A DNA stretch of 39,960 nucleotides from positions 84,751-124,710 of the forward strand of contig KN885522.1 of NCBI GenBank assembly GCA_000934455.1, read 5' to 3'. This DNA comes from Apostichopus parvimensis. Lineage: Eukaryota > Echinodermata > Holothuroidea > Aspidochirotida > Stichopodidae. Below, in pieces: positions 1 to 9,514 of the stretch. Below the pieces are notes generated by a model. It did not search any database. It was given only the letters and a program-made list of their open reading frames with translations, and had not been told where the DNA came from. Made by a program: the position numbers and the translations under genes. Position 1 is the first letter of the stretch. The number at the start of each line of letters is the position of its first letter.

Positions 1-190
1 TTCCTGGGTTGTTACTGGACTAAGTTCGATCTATGTCAAATAGTTATTGAAAACAGTTGTAGTATGTTACACATGCAGTCAGATCTGTAGTTCCCACCCT
101 TCATGGAATGCTACCCAAAATGCTCTCTCTCCTTACTGAATTGTTACTTGAGTAAGTCCGATCTATGTCAAACAGTCATTGAAAACAGTA
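1..190. repeat. imperfect direct repeat, period 132 bp
   Basis: A unit of about 57 bp at the window edge recurs at about 132-189. Both contain GATCTATGTCAAA, followed by AGT-ATTGAAAACAGT with few changes. The repeat may start before the window. No coding potential is apparent. Confidence 0.7.
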
Positions 191-910
191 AGAAGTTAAG
201 GATTCAGTTTGTTGCCTTGTGTGTAGTGTTTTAGCTATAGGTTAGGTAGCTTCTAAACTGCTGTACATCACAGCATGTTATGTAATGTTGACTGGTTATG
301 CATGAGTAAAAGTCTCCCAAGGGCAGTTTATTCCTTAATTCACAAAACAAAATACAAACAAGCCTGATCCCATTAATCTACCTTCAGCTTCTGCAAGGTT
401 TTAATTCTTCTTCTGTCCGCAGCAAGGCCTTTACCCCCAACTTCAAATTGTTATCTCCTCCCACCCCCCTCCCCCATTGGTAAGTACCCCCCATATTGAG
501 AACCACTGCCCTAGATTGTCACCAAAAGCTATGTTGTTGAAAAATAAACTTATTCCCTCCGGCAACAGCCATTCCCCAAGAGAAAGCATTCTCCTGAAGT
601 AAATACCTCAGTAATTTTCAATGTTAAACGACTGTCATGACTCTTAACCAGTTTTAACGAGTTGGTGTTAAAACAATAGGTAATCAGCTGTAGCAAACTG
701 TCAGCAGTAAACAGCTGTATCCTCTAAATAGATAAAAATACTCAACACATACATCACAAATGTAGTCTTCTCAAAATTGTCCCTGTTGCCTTCATTTCAA
801 TTGCAAAGTTTCCTCTCTGCAACCCCCATTCCCTCCCCCCCCCCCTTGCCTTCCTCCCCAAAGAGAGCACTCGTTTTTAGGAATTGACATAACAACATCA
901 AGATGACAAG
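191..910. other. non-coding stretch with a possible DNA-transposon end
   Basis: I see no convincing gene here. The stretch holds C-rich tracts (about 463-474 and 835-845). A motif ending TTGAGAACCACTG at 508 reads on the minus strand as CAGTGGTTCTCAA, a typical terminus of hAT-type elements. No partner end or target duplication was found. AATAAA on the minus strand (TTTATT at 327-332) could serve as poly(A) signal for the minus-strand gene at 911-1332. Confidence 0.4.
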
Positions 911-1332
911 TTAAAGGCTGCTCCCGAACTGTTTAACTAGTTGCTCAAATCTCAGTATTATACACATCTTCTTCTTCAGACTAACTTGAAAGAATGCAAT
1001 AACATCATCTCTATCATATATGTATTCTCTCAACTTATCCTTGCTTTGTTTGATAGCACTTTGATCGTAAGAGTCATAATTGAAAGTTACAACATCGGAG
1101 AGGTTTTTGTTTAATTTTTGCCAGGATGCTGTTCAGTATATTTATCCTTTAGCCTCCTTCAGTAGAATTCAAGGACGTGATATCCCTGTGGAGTAGACAC
1201 TTGTACAAACTTTTACTCCATAACCCTGTGGGAGAGTTTCATTCCAGGAATGAAATAAATTCACTCACCTGAAACCACTTGACTTTTATTTGCTGAAAAA
1301 TTTATTGAACCCGCTGGTTGGTTTATCGCCAT
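911..1332 (-). CDS. two-exon gene for a 93-residue protein of unknown function
   Basis: Exon 1 is 1332-1269. It starts at an ATG in a strong context (ACCATGG) and ends at a consensus donor, CAG|GTGAGT. Exon 2 is 1128-911. It follows the acceptor AACAG and ends in TAA. The intron is 140 bp. The phases agree: exon 1 leaves one base (G) and exon 2 supplies CA to complete an Ala codon. The 282-nt coding sequence divides exactly by three and gives 93 residues. The protein begins MAINQPAGSINFS. Its second half is charged and helix-like (KQSKDKLREYIYDRDDVIAFF, then LKKKMCIILRFEQLVKQFGSSL at the end). No signal peptide or membrane segment is visible. I do not recognise the family. Plus-strand exon candidates start about 0.2-0.6 kb away in the opposite direction, so the space between could be a shared promoter. 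The acceptor has a weak pyrimidine tract, which is the main doubt. Confidence 0.5.
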
Positions 1333-1923
1333 GGTATACTATGTTTACTCTGTAGAGACCTCTAAGCGACAGACCGATGAAACCAGTAAAGCAAATGCTG
1401 TGTGCGTTCGTTGCCACGCTTCGTTTTGAGAAGTCGGAGCCCATTGATTTTAAGTGCCTGTCAAAGCCATCTAGTGCACAGACGCACATTAGTGTTGCTC
1501 CAAAGATAAAAGAATAAATAATTTAATGGAATGGATGTTCCATTACTGCTTCTACGAGGTTGGTAATGTTGAAGGAGACTGTACTTCATCACGGTAGTGA
1601 CTTGAGGCGGGTTTTTAACAAAAAAATTGTGTTGTTTGTTAAATCATTTTCTTTGGGAATTCAAATGTTTTTAATGAAGCAATTTTGGAGAATAGTGGTT
1701 TACTTGAAATATTTTGGGGTCGGTTTGATTTGAAAAGAGAGAAATACTAATAAGACTATGTTTAAGAGATTTGTAACATCTTATTTGTCTATTGAAACTA
1801 CAAACATAGAAATATAGTATTTATAAATTAAGTTTTGGGAAGATCTTCAACCCATTTATTTCATTCTTTATGGTATACGTCACATTATAAATGAATTTTA
1901 TATTTGTGTTTGTATCTTTGCAG
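1333..1923. promoter_or_regulatory. possible divergent promoter region
   Basis: This 590-bp interval lies between the ATG of the minus-strand 93-residue gene and the first plus-strand exon-like segment. The part at 1340-1470 is richer in CpG than its surroundings, and the minus-strand transcript would start there. A plus-strand ATG at 1525 opens a short frame (MEWMFHYCFYE). That frame could splice in phase 0 into the exon at 1924, but only through a weak donor (GAG|GTTGGT). No TATA box was identified with confidence. Confidence 0.25.
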
Positions 1924-2178
1924 CTTCTACATGAAACTCTTTCCAAGTTCTTCAGACTGAAAGAAGTTAAAGAATCACGGGGCAAAACAGCAGTTTTGCA
2001 CCGACAGAGTACAGGCACTCCGAAGGCCAGCGAGCTGTTTTCATCAGTATCAGATTACTATATGCAGTCGGTGTTAATGGGATTTATTACGACAGTTAAC
2101 AAGATGTGTGTAGTGGCATTTCAATATTTATTTATTCTAGTTTTAGATCAGAAATGTGAAGAAAAAAAAAAAAAGTAA
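1924..2178 (+). CDS. candidate plus-strand exon, function unknown
   Basis: The acceptor is good: a T-rich tract ending TATCTTTGCAG precedes CTTCTACATGAA. The open frame reads LLHETLSKFFRLKEV and continues through VLHRQSTGTPKASELFSSV to a TAA at 2176-2178. AATAAA follows at 2197-2202. The first 60 residues look coding. The last 24 (hydrophobic, then KCEEKKKK over an A run) look less so, and the real exon may end earlier at a donor I could not pick. It could be a terminal exon of a small gene diverging from the minus-strand gene at 911-1332. The family is not recognised. Confidence 0.35.
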   Translation, partial: LLHETLSKFFRLKEVKESRGKTAVLHRQSTGTPKASELFSSVSDYYMQSVLMGFITTVNKMCVVAFQYLFILVLDQKCEEKKKK

Positions 2179-2444
2179 AGGCAGAGGAAATCGAAGAATA
2201 AAGACCAAAAAAAGAGTTGTGATATCTTATATTATTGGGATTCTTGATCCCATATGATTTGCAGGTTAGGTAGATAGAAGATTCTTTCGGAAATCAGTTT
2301 CAGTCATACTAGATACGACATTGTTATCTTTGGGCATCAATGTGTATTCCGAGATGCAGCTTTGTAGAATTTGGCAAAAGTAAAATTATATTTCTATAAA
2401 AGAAAATTGATATGTACAATTTTTTGCTTCTCAATTCTCCATAG

Positions 2445-2599
2445 CATTACAAAAAAAAATGTTGTATATCAGAGAGGCATTGAAAAAAGAAGTTAATTCA
2501 CCAGAATCATACACAATGCCATATGTGGAAATTAAAGAGAGAGATATTGTACAAAGTAAATGTTTGGTGAAGGAAAGTCGATTAAAAGATTCCAGCTAG
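2445..2599 (+). CDS. candidate plus-strand terminal exon, function unknown
   Basis: A strong acceptor (TTGCTTCTCAATTCTCCATAG) is followed by an open frame. With two bases (CA) completing a codon it reads LQKKMLYIREALKKEV, then SPESYTMPYVEIKERD, and ends KESRLKDSS with TAG at 2597-2599. The segment is hydrophilic and lysine/glutamate-rich. It could be the last exon of the gene whose upstream exon is at 1924, but I found no strong donor of the matching phase. The stop codon lies in the palindrome AGCTAGCT, which also supplies the stop of the minus-strand candidate that ends at 2596. Confidence 0.3.
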
Positions 2600-2790
2600 C
2601 TGGCTTTCACACTCTGAAGCTGTGTGTGCTGACTAAAGTGACCTTGATTCAAATCTTTTTTCCTCAAGTTGCAATTCAAAGTTGTCTTTTTCTTCTTCAT
2701 CTTCATCTTCTTCTGTTGTTGTTTGTGGACTTGAAGAGAATTATTTGGAAAGATGTCTTCATCTTGTTTAGTAATATTTAGAGCTTTTAT
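2596..2790 (-). CDS. candidate minus-strand terminal exon, lysine-rich tail
   Basis: On the minus strand a very good acceptor (GGGTTTTGTCTTACCAG) precedes 64 open codons and a TAG. The frame starts IKALNITKQDEDIFPNNSLQ, passes a basic run (KQQQKKMKMKKKK) made by a GAAGAT-like microsatellite, and ends HTQLQSVKAS. A second frame over the microsatellite is open too (EEDEDEEEKDNFELQLEEKR), so the correct frame is uncertain. The same strand stays open upstream to about 2937, so the upstream part could be exon as well. The family is not recognised. Confidence 0.25.
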   Translation of the reverse strand: MKALNITKQDEDIFPNNSLQVHKQQQKKMKMKKKKTTLNCNLRKKDLNQGHFSQHTQLQSVKAS

Positions 2791-5589
2791 CTGGTAAGAC
2801 AAAACCCGGTGTTCTCTACTGTTTTTTGTTTTGTTGTTTTGGAGTGATTGTGTTGACAATCTTGTAATATTATTATTTCTAATTCCTTCTTCTTCTGAAT
2901 TTTGATCCGCAGTGTGGCTTGGTTTTTTGTGCCTCAAGTATTAATTATATTTTTCCCCAGAGCTTTATATTGCATTAAACGATATATGGAAGAGCTATTG
3001 TTTTTTTTTATTAATTGTGTGCATCTTTAAATTCATGAAAATTAGTACCCATATTTATGATTTGTTTTACCTATTTGTGTGTGTGTGTGGTTTGTTTTCT
3101 TTGGCCTATTGTCTTAACAGTCATGTTTAACTGTTTACATCTAGTCAGCAATAAAAGTTTCCTGTGAGCTGATTGCTTACGAATTAGTATTTTGTTTTCC
3201 ATTATTTAGAACTGATGATACTGTTTTAAGTTTGTGCAATGCTGTTATACATATAAGTGTTTCCTGATCTGATCTTGGTGTTGTGACATAACCCTGCTTT
3301 AAGTGAGTAGGGACTTTATAAAAAAATTATAGGAACAAAGTTTCAAAGTTAGCAGTATGAATGTTGAAACCATTGTTAAGTGACAACAAGAGAATATGAA
3401 ATTAAGCAAATTCATAGGCAAATATATAGACCTATTATATATGATCACTATCTGCTCGTCAATAGCATTACAAATTTGGTCTGTGGTTTATACAATCAGA
3501 ACTAATTCAACAACTATTTGTAGTTCCAGTTTACTGTTGAGTTTAAGTGTATTATGCTGTTTGAAGTGTCTCTGATAATAATTTAATATCAGCTTCCCTG
3601 GTGTAATGAAGACTAGCAAGGTTCCCTGAACTGGATGCAAATTTGAAAGAAAATGTGTTATCCACTAACCATTTTTGGTAGAAGTTCCTCTTTTAAATTT
3701 GTAAGTTGTGGTGAATCCTCTCTGTGATAGTAACAAAAGTGATGAAAAATAGAAAATATCTGTCTAGAGCTGTAGTCAGTAATAGCTGAATATTGAGTTG
3801 TACCCAGTAGAAGGAAAAACAACAAACTGTTAACCACAGTGAGATCCGTCACTTATCGTGTAGGTGCAGAACTTCAGTCAATTACAAAGCATTTCCTTGC
3901 AAGGTTTCCTGTGCTGTGACTATGAAAGTTGATTTGTGAGAAAATCAACTGCCTCTTGCACATGACATTAACATGGAGTTGTAGTGTAGATGGACTAAAT
4001 GAAGAGTTGTCGATTGTCCCAGGCTTGTGTCCAGCCAGTTAGCTCTTGTACATTTCAGATGCATCCTTTCATAAGTAGACAACTCCTTGCCTTTCCTTAC
4101 TTATCGTTTCCAAAGAGAGGAAATTGGTAGACCATAAAATGTGACATGACCATTACTTGTGCAGAGAGCTGCCAGTGAAGTAATCTTTGTTACCTGTTGT
4201 TTGCATATCACTCTAGAATTGTTCATTATTGTAAAGAACTTCAACTGATATTTATCCTTTTACACAATGTGCCAAGTCAGTTGTCAAGATCCCTGATAAA
4301 ATGTGTCTAAATGCATTGGTGGTTCCAATAGATTTGTCTACTTGTCAGTCCAGTAAAAACTTGGAAAATGAAATGTTTTTTGTCGTGTAATGTAATAATC
4401 ACAGAAAAATTGGTTTGAAACACATTTTTGGAAGTGGATTTCCTAGAAATTACGGCATCTGACATAATGGATGAAGCACATCGTCTTAATGTCATTTCAA
4501 ATACTTAGCTATTCCTATTGTTTACTCTGTATATGATACATTCCCAAAAGGTATGTGTGACTAATACGTGATAAACAGAAACTGCTGACTAGCTAGATCT
4601 CCTGATCAATACTTGGAAAAAGAGATTATAGTGCATTATGCAGAGACTCATGACCGTTACAAGGACCAGTAGTATTTAAGCTGTAATATTTATTCATGGG
4701 CAGAATTGAATCAGGAATACTGACCAAAGTGTGTAATTATACCTTAAGGAATGCTTTGGCCTCTTCAGAGCCGTGGCATGGCAGTCTGTGCTTATCTCAG
4801 AGAGATACCTTTGCTCTGTACCTCTTTCAAAAAGGAATTAACAATTTATTCTACTTCTTTTTACACTTATGAATGCTTTGTTAATCTGTGTTCCTTCCAG
4901 AGATATTCAGGCTCATTTTTGCTTCTTTCAAAGAGGGTACATTGGCCCTCTCGTTCAATGTGTACAAACGATCTGGGCCTCATTTGGAGAGGTACCATCT
5001 CCTTGTGTTACCTCATTTGTCTTTGTACTGGCATCCTACTGCTCGTTCACGTAGGTACACTCACCTTGTGGCTCTCTAAAGAGGTACATTTGAGAACTAT
5101 TTACCAGAGAAGAGTACAAAGAGCAATCAGTCTATTGCTGAAAAAAGAAGTTTAATACCTTTCAAGCTATATTACTAAATGTTACATGAAATCAACAACA
5201 AACTAAGGAAGGAACTTTGCTTTTATTGGAAGTTGCAAAGATGCTTGTAGACAAATCTAAGTGACTTTTAATAGTATAAAAACCCAATTTCATATCGACC
5301 TCTCGGTGAAACCAAAAATATAGCAAAGTCAGTTAATTCCAGAGACAAATTTTGATTTTACTTTTACTCCAATGGAGAAAGTTTTCTGATAATTTCCTCA
5401 AAGTTTGCAAGTCAACTTTTTTTCTTTACTTGTCATTCAAACGTATACAGTATAATAGAGGTAAGTTTAGAGCAATGATAATTCCATGATATCCTAGCAC
5501 ATTCCAAAGTTGATACATACACTGTACAATTTAATGAACAAAAAAAAATGTTTTCTATGAGTTGTTTCTATTTTTTCAAGTTTTTCTTC
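2791..5589. other. no supported gene; probable intronic or intergenic DNA
   Basis: AT-rich sequence with short frames that do not look coding. A plus-strand frame of 134 codons at 4751-5155 lies in a stretch with recurring AGAGGTAC-like words (about 4800-5090), which suggests an old degenerate tandem repeat and not a gene. A donor-like CAAAAG|GTATGTG at 4545-4556 has no convincing exon before it. A short TG run lies at about 3076-3089. Confidence 0.4.
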
Positions 5590-5971
5590 TCATTTTCTCC
5601 AAAATTGATATGTGCCTTCTTGATGAAAACTGCAGAGATGTGGTCTAAGAATAAAAGTGTTGCACATGTTGAAAGAGGAGTCTTGACTAATCTTTATTTT
5701 CTTCTTCACCATCTTACAAAGCTGCAAAAAGTATTGAACATCACCCATCCCTTGATACCATCCTCGGGCAACACATCTGTTAATGTGAAAGAGAAGAGAA
5801 GGGTAGGGCAGATGAGAGGGGTGGTGTTGGGGGGTGGGGTTAAAAAATTCAGCCAATTTTACCTGGGTGAAAGCATGCTTAGATCCATATTCTTCTATCT
5901 TGATATTATTAGCATGAACAAGCACAGAGAAAGTCATGTCAGATAAGAAATGTCCCTTAATGTACAAGAGC
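5590..5971 (-). CDS. candidate two-exon minus-strand gene 3' end, function unknown
   Basis: Exon a (5971-5863) follows the acceptor AACGCCCAG. It has one leading base and then 36 codons from LLYIKGHFLSDMTFSVLVHA through IKIEEYGSKHAFTQ, and ends at the donor CAG|GTAAAA. Exon b (5721-5590) follows the acceptor ATACTTTTTGCAG. It reads LCKMVKKKIKISQDSSFNM, ends QEGTYQFWRK and stops with TGA. Both joining ends are phase 0. The intron between (5862-5722) is 141 bp, a multiple of three, and has no stop in frame, so a retained intron would also be translated. The preceding exon must end in phase 2 and was not found. I do not recognise the family. Confidence 0.35.
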
Positions 5972-6274
5972 CTGGGCGTTGTCAAATTTGTGCAGATACC
6001 AGAACAATAAATTTACTGACAAGAGTATTAATTTTAGAGCCCTTTGTTTCAATTGAGCTGGGAGTTATGTAGGGTGGGTGTTAACTCTTGATTATGCCCT
6101 CCTCGTCGGTCGAGTGTGATGGTTACATTGTCATTTGTAAAACGTAATGACTTCTAGTAAGAACACATCAACATAGAAATGCACATTGTTTAACTTTATT
6201 TAACATCCCCTGTGCACGAATTTGCGATGACAAGTTCAAAGGAGCGATAGTGTGCATGACATTGTTAAGAAGGA

Positions 6275-7090
6275 GACAAAATGATCGGTTACATCTCTTT
6301 GTTCCGACGTCTCTATGTTCCGACAAAAAGAAATAATTCGGGACAATTTTTGTTATCCAAACAATCGTTTGTACCATGAAAACAAGTTTTCATACCCCAA
6401 TATTTTTGTGACCAACATTTTTTTGGGCCCAAAATCCCCCCCCCCCCCAAAAAAAAATGTGACCAAAATTTGTTTGTGCTCCAAACAGTGCTTGTGACCA
6501 AAAATTGCTTGTGACCCGAAATGTGTTTGTTTTTAATTTTGTATACATGTTTTTAATTTGTTTCCAAATTCCCCCCGACTGAGCCCCGAGGTTGAGCGGG
6601 GCATGGCTATTGCCCCCATTTTCGCAGGCCACTGCCCCCCCCCCTCCCAAATGGTAGGCCTACAACATAGTTTGGTCTAAATCTAAACACTTTTTATTCG
6701 AAAATTGATTTGGCCAAACACGATTTTGGTCCCAAAAAATGTGAGTACCAAAAACATTTCGGGTCACTGTTTGGGGCATAACAAACTTTGGGTCACATTT
6801 TCTTTTCTTTTTTTCGTGAAAAAAAAAATGTTGGTCCGAAAAAATGTTGGTAAAAAAAAAATTAATTCCCCCAAAAAATTTGGTCACAAAAATATTGAGG
6901 TCACAAAACTACTTTTCTTGGTACAAACAAATTTTTTGGATAAAAAAAATTGCTCCGATTTTTTTCTTTTTGTCGGAATATAGAGACGTCGGAACATAGT
7001 GACGTCGGAACATAGAGACGTCGGAACATAGAGACGTCGGAACATAGAGACGTCGGATGTCGGAACATAGGGATGTCACCATCATTCTGA
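6275..7090. mobile_element. foldback-type inverted-repeat element
   Basis: The left arm (about 6275-6560) and the right arm (about 6720-7090) are imperfect inverted copies. Read outward to inward, both give GTTCCGACGTCTCTAT, then TTCCGACAAAAAGAAA, then a T-rich TTATCCAAA stretch, TTTGTACCA, AATATTTTTGTGACC and a series of GTGACCAAAATT-like words. The outer ends match as GG(T/G)(T/G)ACATC next to AATGAT on both sides. The centre (about 6560-6720) is GC-richer. No transposase was seen, so the element is non-autonomous if mobile. Confidence 0.65.
6971..7076. repeat. 16-bp tandem repeat in the right foldback arm
   Basis: The unit is GACGTCGGAACATAGA, present in about six and a half near-perfect copies. 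The last copies change to ATGTCGGAACATAGGG. The left arm holds only one to two units in inverted orientation at about 6290-6325, so the array expanded on one side. Each unit contains the palindrome GACGTC. Confidence 0.85.
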
Positions 7091-7242
7091 TCAGTCTCTA
7101 CATGGATAAACGAAGTATGACGCTGGTGAGAGGACTGCAAAATACACATTACAATTCTGAGAACATCATCAGCGTGGAGCCAGTGCACAGCTACACTATC
7201 CCCTCCAAATTATGCTTCTCTGTTGCTGGCCTGTCTATATAA
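7057..7242 (+). CDS. open frame leaving the tandem repeat, uncertain coding
   Basis: The frame begins in the last repeat unit (MSEHRDVT) and continues in unique DNA as IILISLYMDKRSMTLVRG, then NIISVEPVHSYTIPSKL, and ends FSVAGLSI with TAA. The unique part reads like protein, but the opposite strand is open as well over 6901-7188, with an acceptor-like TATTTTGCAG. It could be a host exon whose edge adjoins the element, or chance. The family is not recognised. Confidence 0.2.
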   Translation: MSEHRDVTIILISLYMDKRSMTLVRGLQNTHYNSENIISVEPVHSYTIPSKLCFSVAGLSI

Positions 7243-7282
7243 TGGTAGAGTTGTTTGCATCCGGGCACCACATTGTTTCACT

Positions 7283-7527
7283 CAGTGGCGTAGGAAGGTA
7301 CTTTTGAGTGGGGGGGGGGGGGCTGAAGACTGATGGCCGGCCTGGGGGAGGGGTCTAAGGGGAGGTGGTGTTTTGCATTTCCAGGTGGCCTCAGACTTAG
7401 ATGCAATTTGGTGCTCCAAATTAGATTTTTTTTCTCATTTGGAAATGAAAAAGGGGTTTCCTGACTTGCGGAGCGGGGGGGGGGCGGAATGATACTTCCG
7501 CCCCCCGGTTCCTACGCCCTTGCACTG
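7283..7527. mobile_element. 245-bp MITE with CAGTG ends
   Basis: The left end reads CAGTGGCGTAGGAAGG. The right end, inverted, reads CAGTGCAAGGGCGTAGGAACC. Both begin CAGTG and share GGCGTAGGAA. The interior is G-rich, with a 13-base G run at 7310-7322 and a second G run near 7476. The CAGTG start is typical of hAT-type elements, but no clear 8-bp target duplication is visible (left flank GTTTCACT, right flank TAGGTTGA), so assignment to hAT is tentative. Confidence 0.6.
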
Positions 7528-7698
7528 TAGGTTGAGTTGACGGACAGGAGGAAACACTTCACAAATTTATGGTCACAATTTGACAAACTCCGTGTTACCT
7601 CAGACCATTACTTTTCTACATAGAGTTATTGACCACTAAAACTACAGAAAGATAGACATCTACACCAATCTTGATTATTTAACTGGAAATTACACACA

Positions 7699-7724
7699 CC
7701 CCCCCCCCCCCCCCCCAAAAAAAA
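7699..7724. repeat. C18-A8 homopolymer junction
   Basis: Eighteen C followed directly by eight A, after a short CA run. Similar C-run/A-run junctions occur at 6436-6457 (13 C, 9 A) and, inverted, at 20614-20633 (8 T, 12 G). Confidence 0.9.
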
Positions 7725-8146
7725 GAGCTTATTCCTGTATCTCTCCCCATCCGATAAACAAAATTGTAAAATTAGCGTGGGACTCATGGAACGCAGTCAC
7801 CGCATATTGCGAATCTCTCCTTGAGCAGCCGACAAGGTTACGTTAGTGCATAGTGGTAGCTATGGCTACGGTGTGCATTTATAGCCTGCACGGCACAAGA
7901 GTGTGCTGAAACTTTTATAATATTGTGCACGCACCGTCAAGTTGTTGACTTGATATAGGATCATGCATGCAGTGTTAGTTTGTACACCTGTGCCATTTCT
8001 TTCGCTTCCTATGTTCGAAGCGACAAACTTTCACTGATTGTCACTGGAACGCATGGAGGGTTAAGTTAGTCTTATCGTTAGTACTCACTAAGTATTATTA
8101 GTATTTAAATGTTGTGAAATGCAAGGGTCGGGCTGTTACCGCTAGC

Positions 8147-9425
8147 ATGGATATGCCGCAGAAGGAAGTCATTCCTGAACAGAATGAGATGGTATGGATA
8201 AGAAAAAGGGATGAAATCAAGGTAATTGGACTTCGGCAAAGGCATTGGCGTATGCCCTATATTACAGTGTGGTTTAGGTCCTAGGATTAACTTGGGAGCG
8301 CCTCTGGCCTAAAATTACAGTAGCCTAACTTATGCTAGACCAAACCCAGTTGCGAATCAAGTAACATTTGGAGTCCTGTCATAATTATTAGCTAGACATG
8401 GAAGTTGCATGATAGTATACAGTCTATGGTAATGCCAACTCAAACAAGTAACAAACTTGAAGGTTAACTCCACAACTTTGAATTGTGCATCTAATCAAAG
8501 CTGCCATATATTCAGTGCTACACTAATGTTACACTTACAGTCCACATCAAACTTAGGTCTATGCTATCATTAAACAATAGCCCAGGGGCTGCCATGGTTT
8601 CCTATATTTATAGCAAATTAGCATGGTGGGCTCATAATTGATGCACTTAAGTAAGGATTTGATCAATGATATGTATCAAGGAAAAATCCAAATCATTCAA
8701 CTGTATACATTTTTCATATGTGTTGTTCCTCAGAAATGTACTGATCTCAAAATATTTTTTGTTCTGTGCCTACGCAACGTACAATTGGGCATAATTTAGC
8801 CACAAAATTTCTGCCGTGTCAAGTTCTTTCATACCCCAAATTGACACATTCGTCGATAATTAAGCTAACTGTAATTCCTTTGTCTCCAAGAAAGTTCTGA
8901 TGGAAGGGTCTGTCAGTTATAGTTTGTTGTGGCATTCAAACCTCAATTTGCAACAAAGTGAGGTGATTGTTGAAGTGTGCTCTTTGTCCCGTAAAACAAT
9001 ATTTATACTTTTTTCTAAACAACTAAAAATAATTTCTAGTGGAATACTTAGTCAATAATGGCTAATGGGGTGCCTAGATCTTCAAGGGGCACCAACTTTT
9101 CACTATGCATACAGTATATATAATTGTTTTCTCCAAAAATACAACAACTGAATTAAAGCTATCTGTGAACAAAATTTACATGTTTCTTACATAAGGGTTG
9201 TATATGTTAGAAAGGGGAGGGGGATTTTAATTTGGGCGAGGAGTTACTGACAATTTGTAAATTTCATCTTGTATGTATTTGTATGTATTTTAGATCCTCC
9301 TGCAAGCAGGAACTCGCGAAGAAGCCTCATTGGCTTATCAGAGCCGCAAGCTGACCGATGTCAGTCTCTTAGATACATATTTAACGTCCATGATTATGAA
9401 TTGTCAATTGTCAACAACTCTGTAA
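8147..9425 (+). CDS. small two- or three-exon upstream frame, function unknown
   Basis: Exon 1 (8147-8221) has 25 codons. It starts at the ATG of MDMPQKEVIPEQ and ends WIRKRDEIK at the donor AAG|GTAATT. Exon 2 starts at 9294 after the acceptor GTATGTATTTTAG and joins in phase 0. It reads ILLQAGTREEASLAYQSRKL and DVSLLDTYLTSMIMN, with a TAA at 9423-9425, giving 68 residues. If the donor-like CTCT|GTAACT at 9421/9422 is used instead, the frame continues in phase into the exon that starts at 11713 (WTHLIYVSHAFINWLLKP) and stops at 11789-11791, giving 93 residues. In that case it would be an upstream frame on the mRNA of the 695-residue protein. No known family is recognised. A short upstream ATG frame lies near 8054. 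Confidence 0.45.
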
Positions 9426-9446
9426 CTGGACGACATACATTAATCT

Positions 9447-9514
9447 TGGAGTGACTCGAACCGGGGTCCTTATGATTGGAAGGCACCGGCGTTAACCACT
9501 AAGCTAACACTCCT
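9447..9514 (-). repeat. degenerate tRNA-like unit, SINE head or tRNA pseudogene
   Basis: On the minus strand, a box A (TTAGCTTAGTGGTTAACG) and a box B (GGTTCGAGTC) lie between ends that pair as GGAGTG/CACTCC. The anticodon loop reads CTTCCAA as in tRNA-Gly(UCC). The anticodon stem does not pair well, so I treat it as a tRNA-derived repeat and not a working tRNA. Confidence 0.6.

Noticed and set aside
4400-4556. Plus-strand donor CAAAAG|GTATGTG with a possible 44-nt exon
   Set aside because: Stops occur in all frames just upstream and the supposed acceptor has a poor pyrimidine tract.
4751-5155. 134-codon plus-strand frame
   Set aside because: It lies in a stretch of recurring AGAGGTAC-like words, has three overlapping frames, and has neither protein-like composition nor splice sites.
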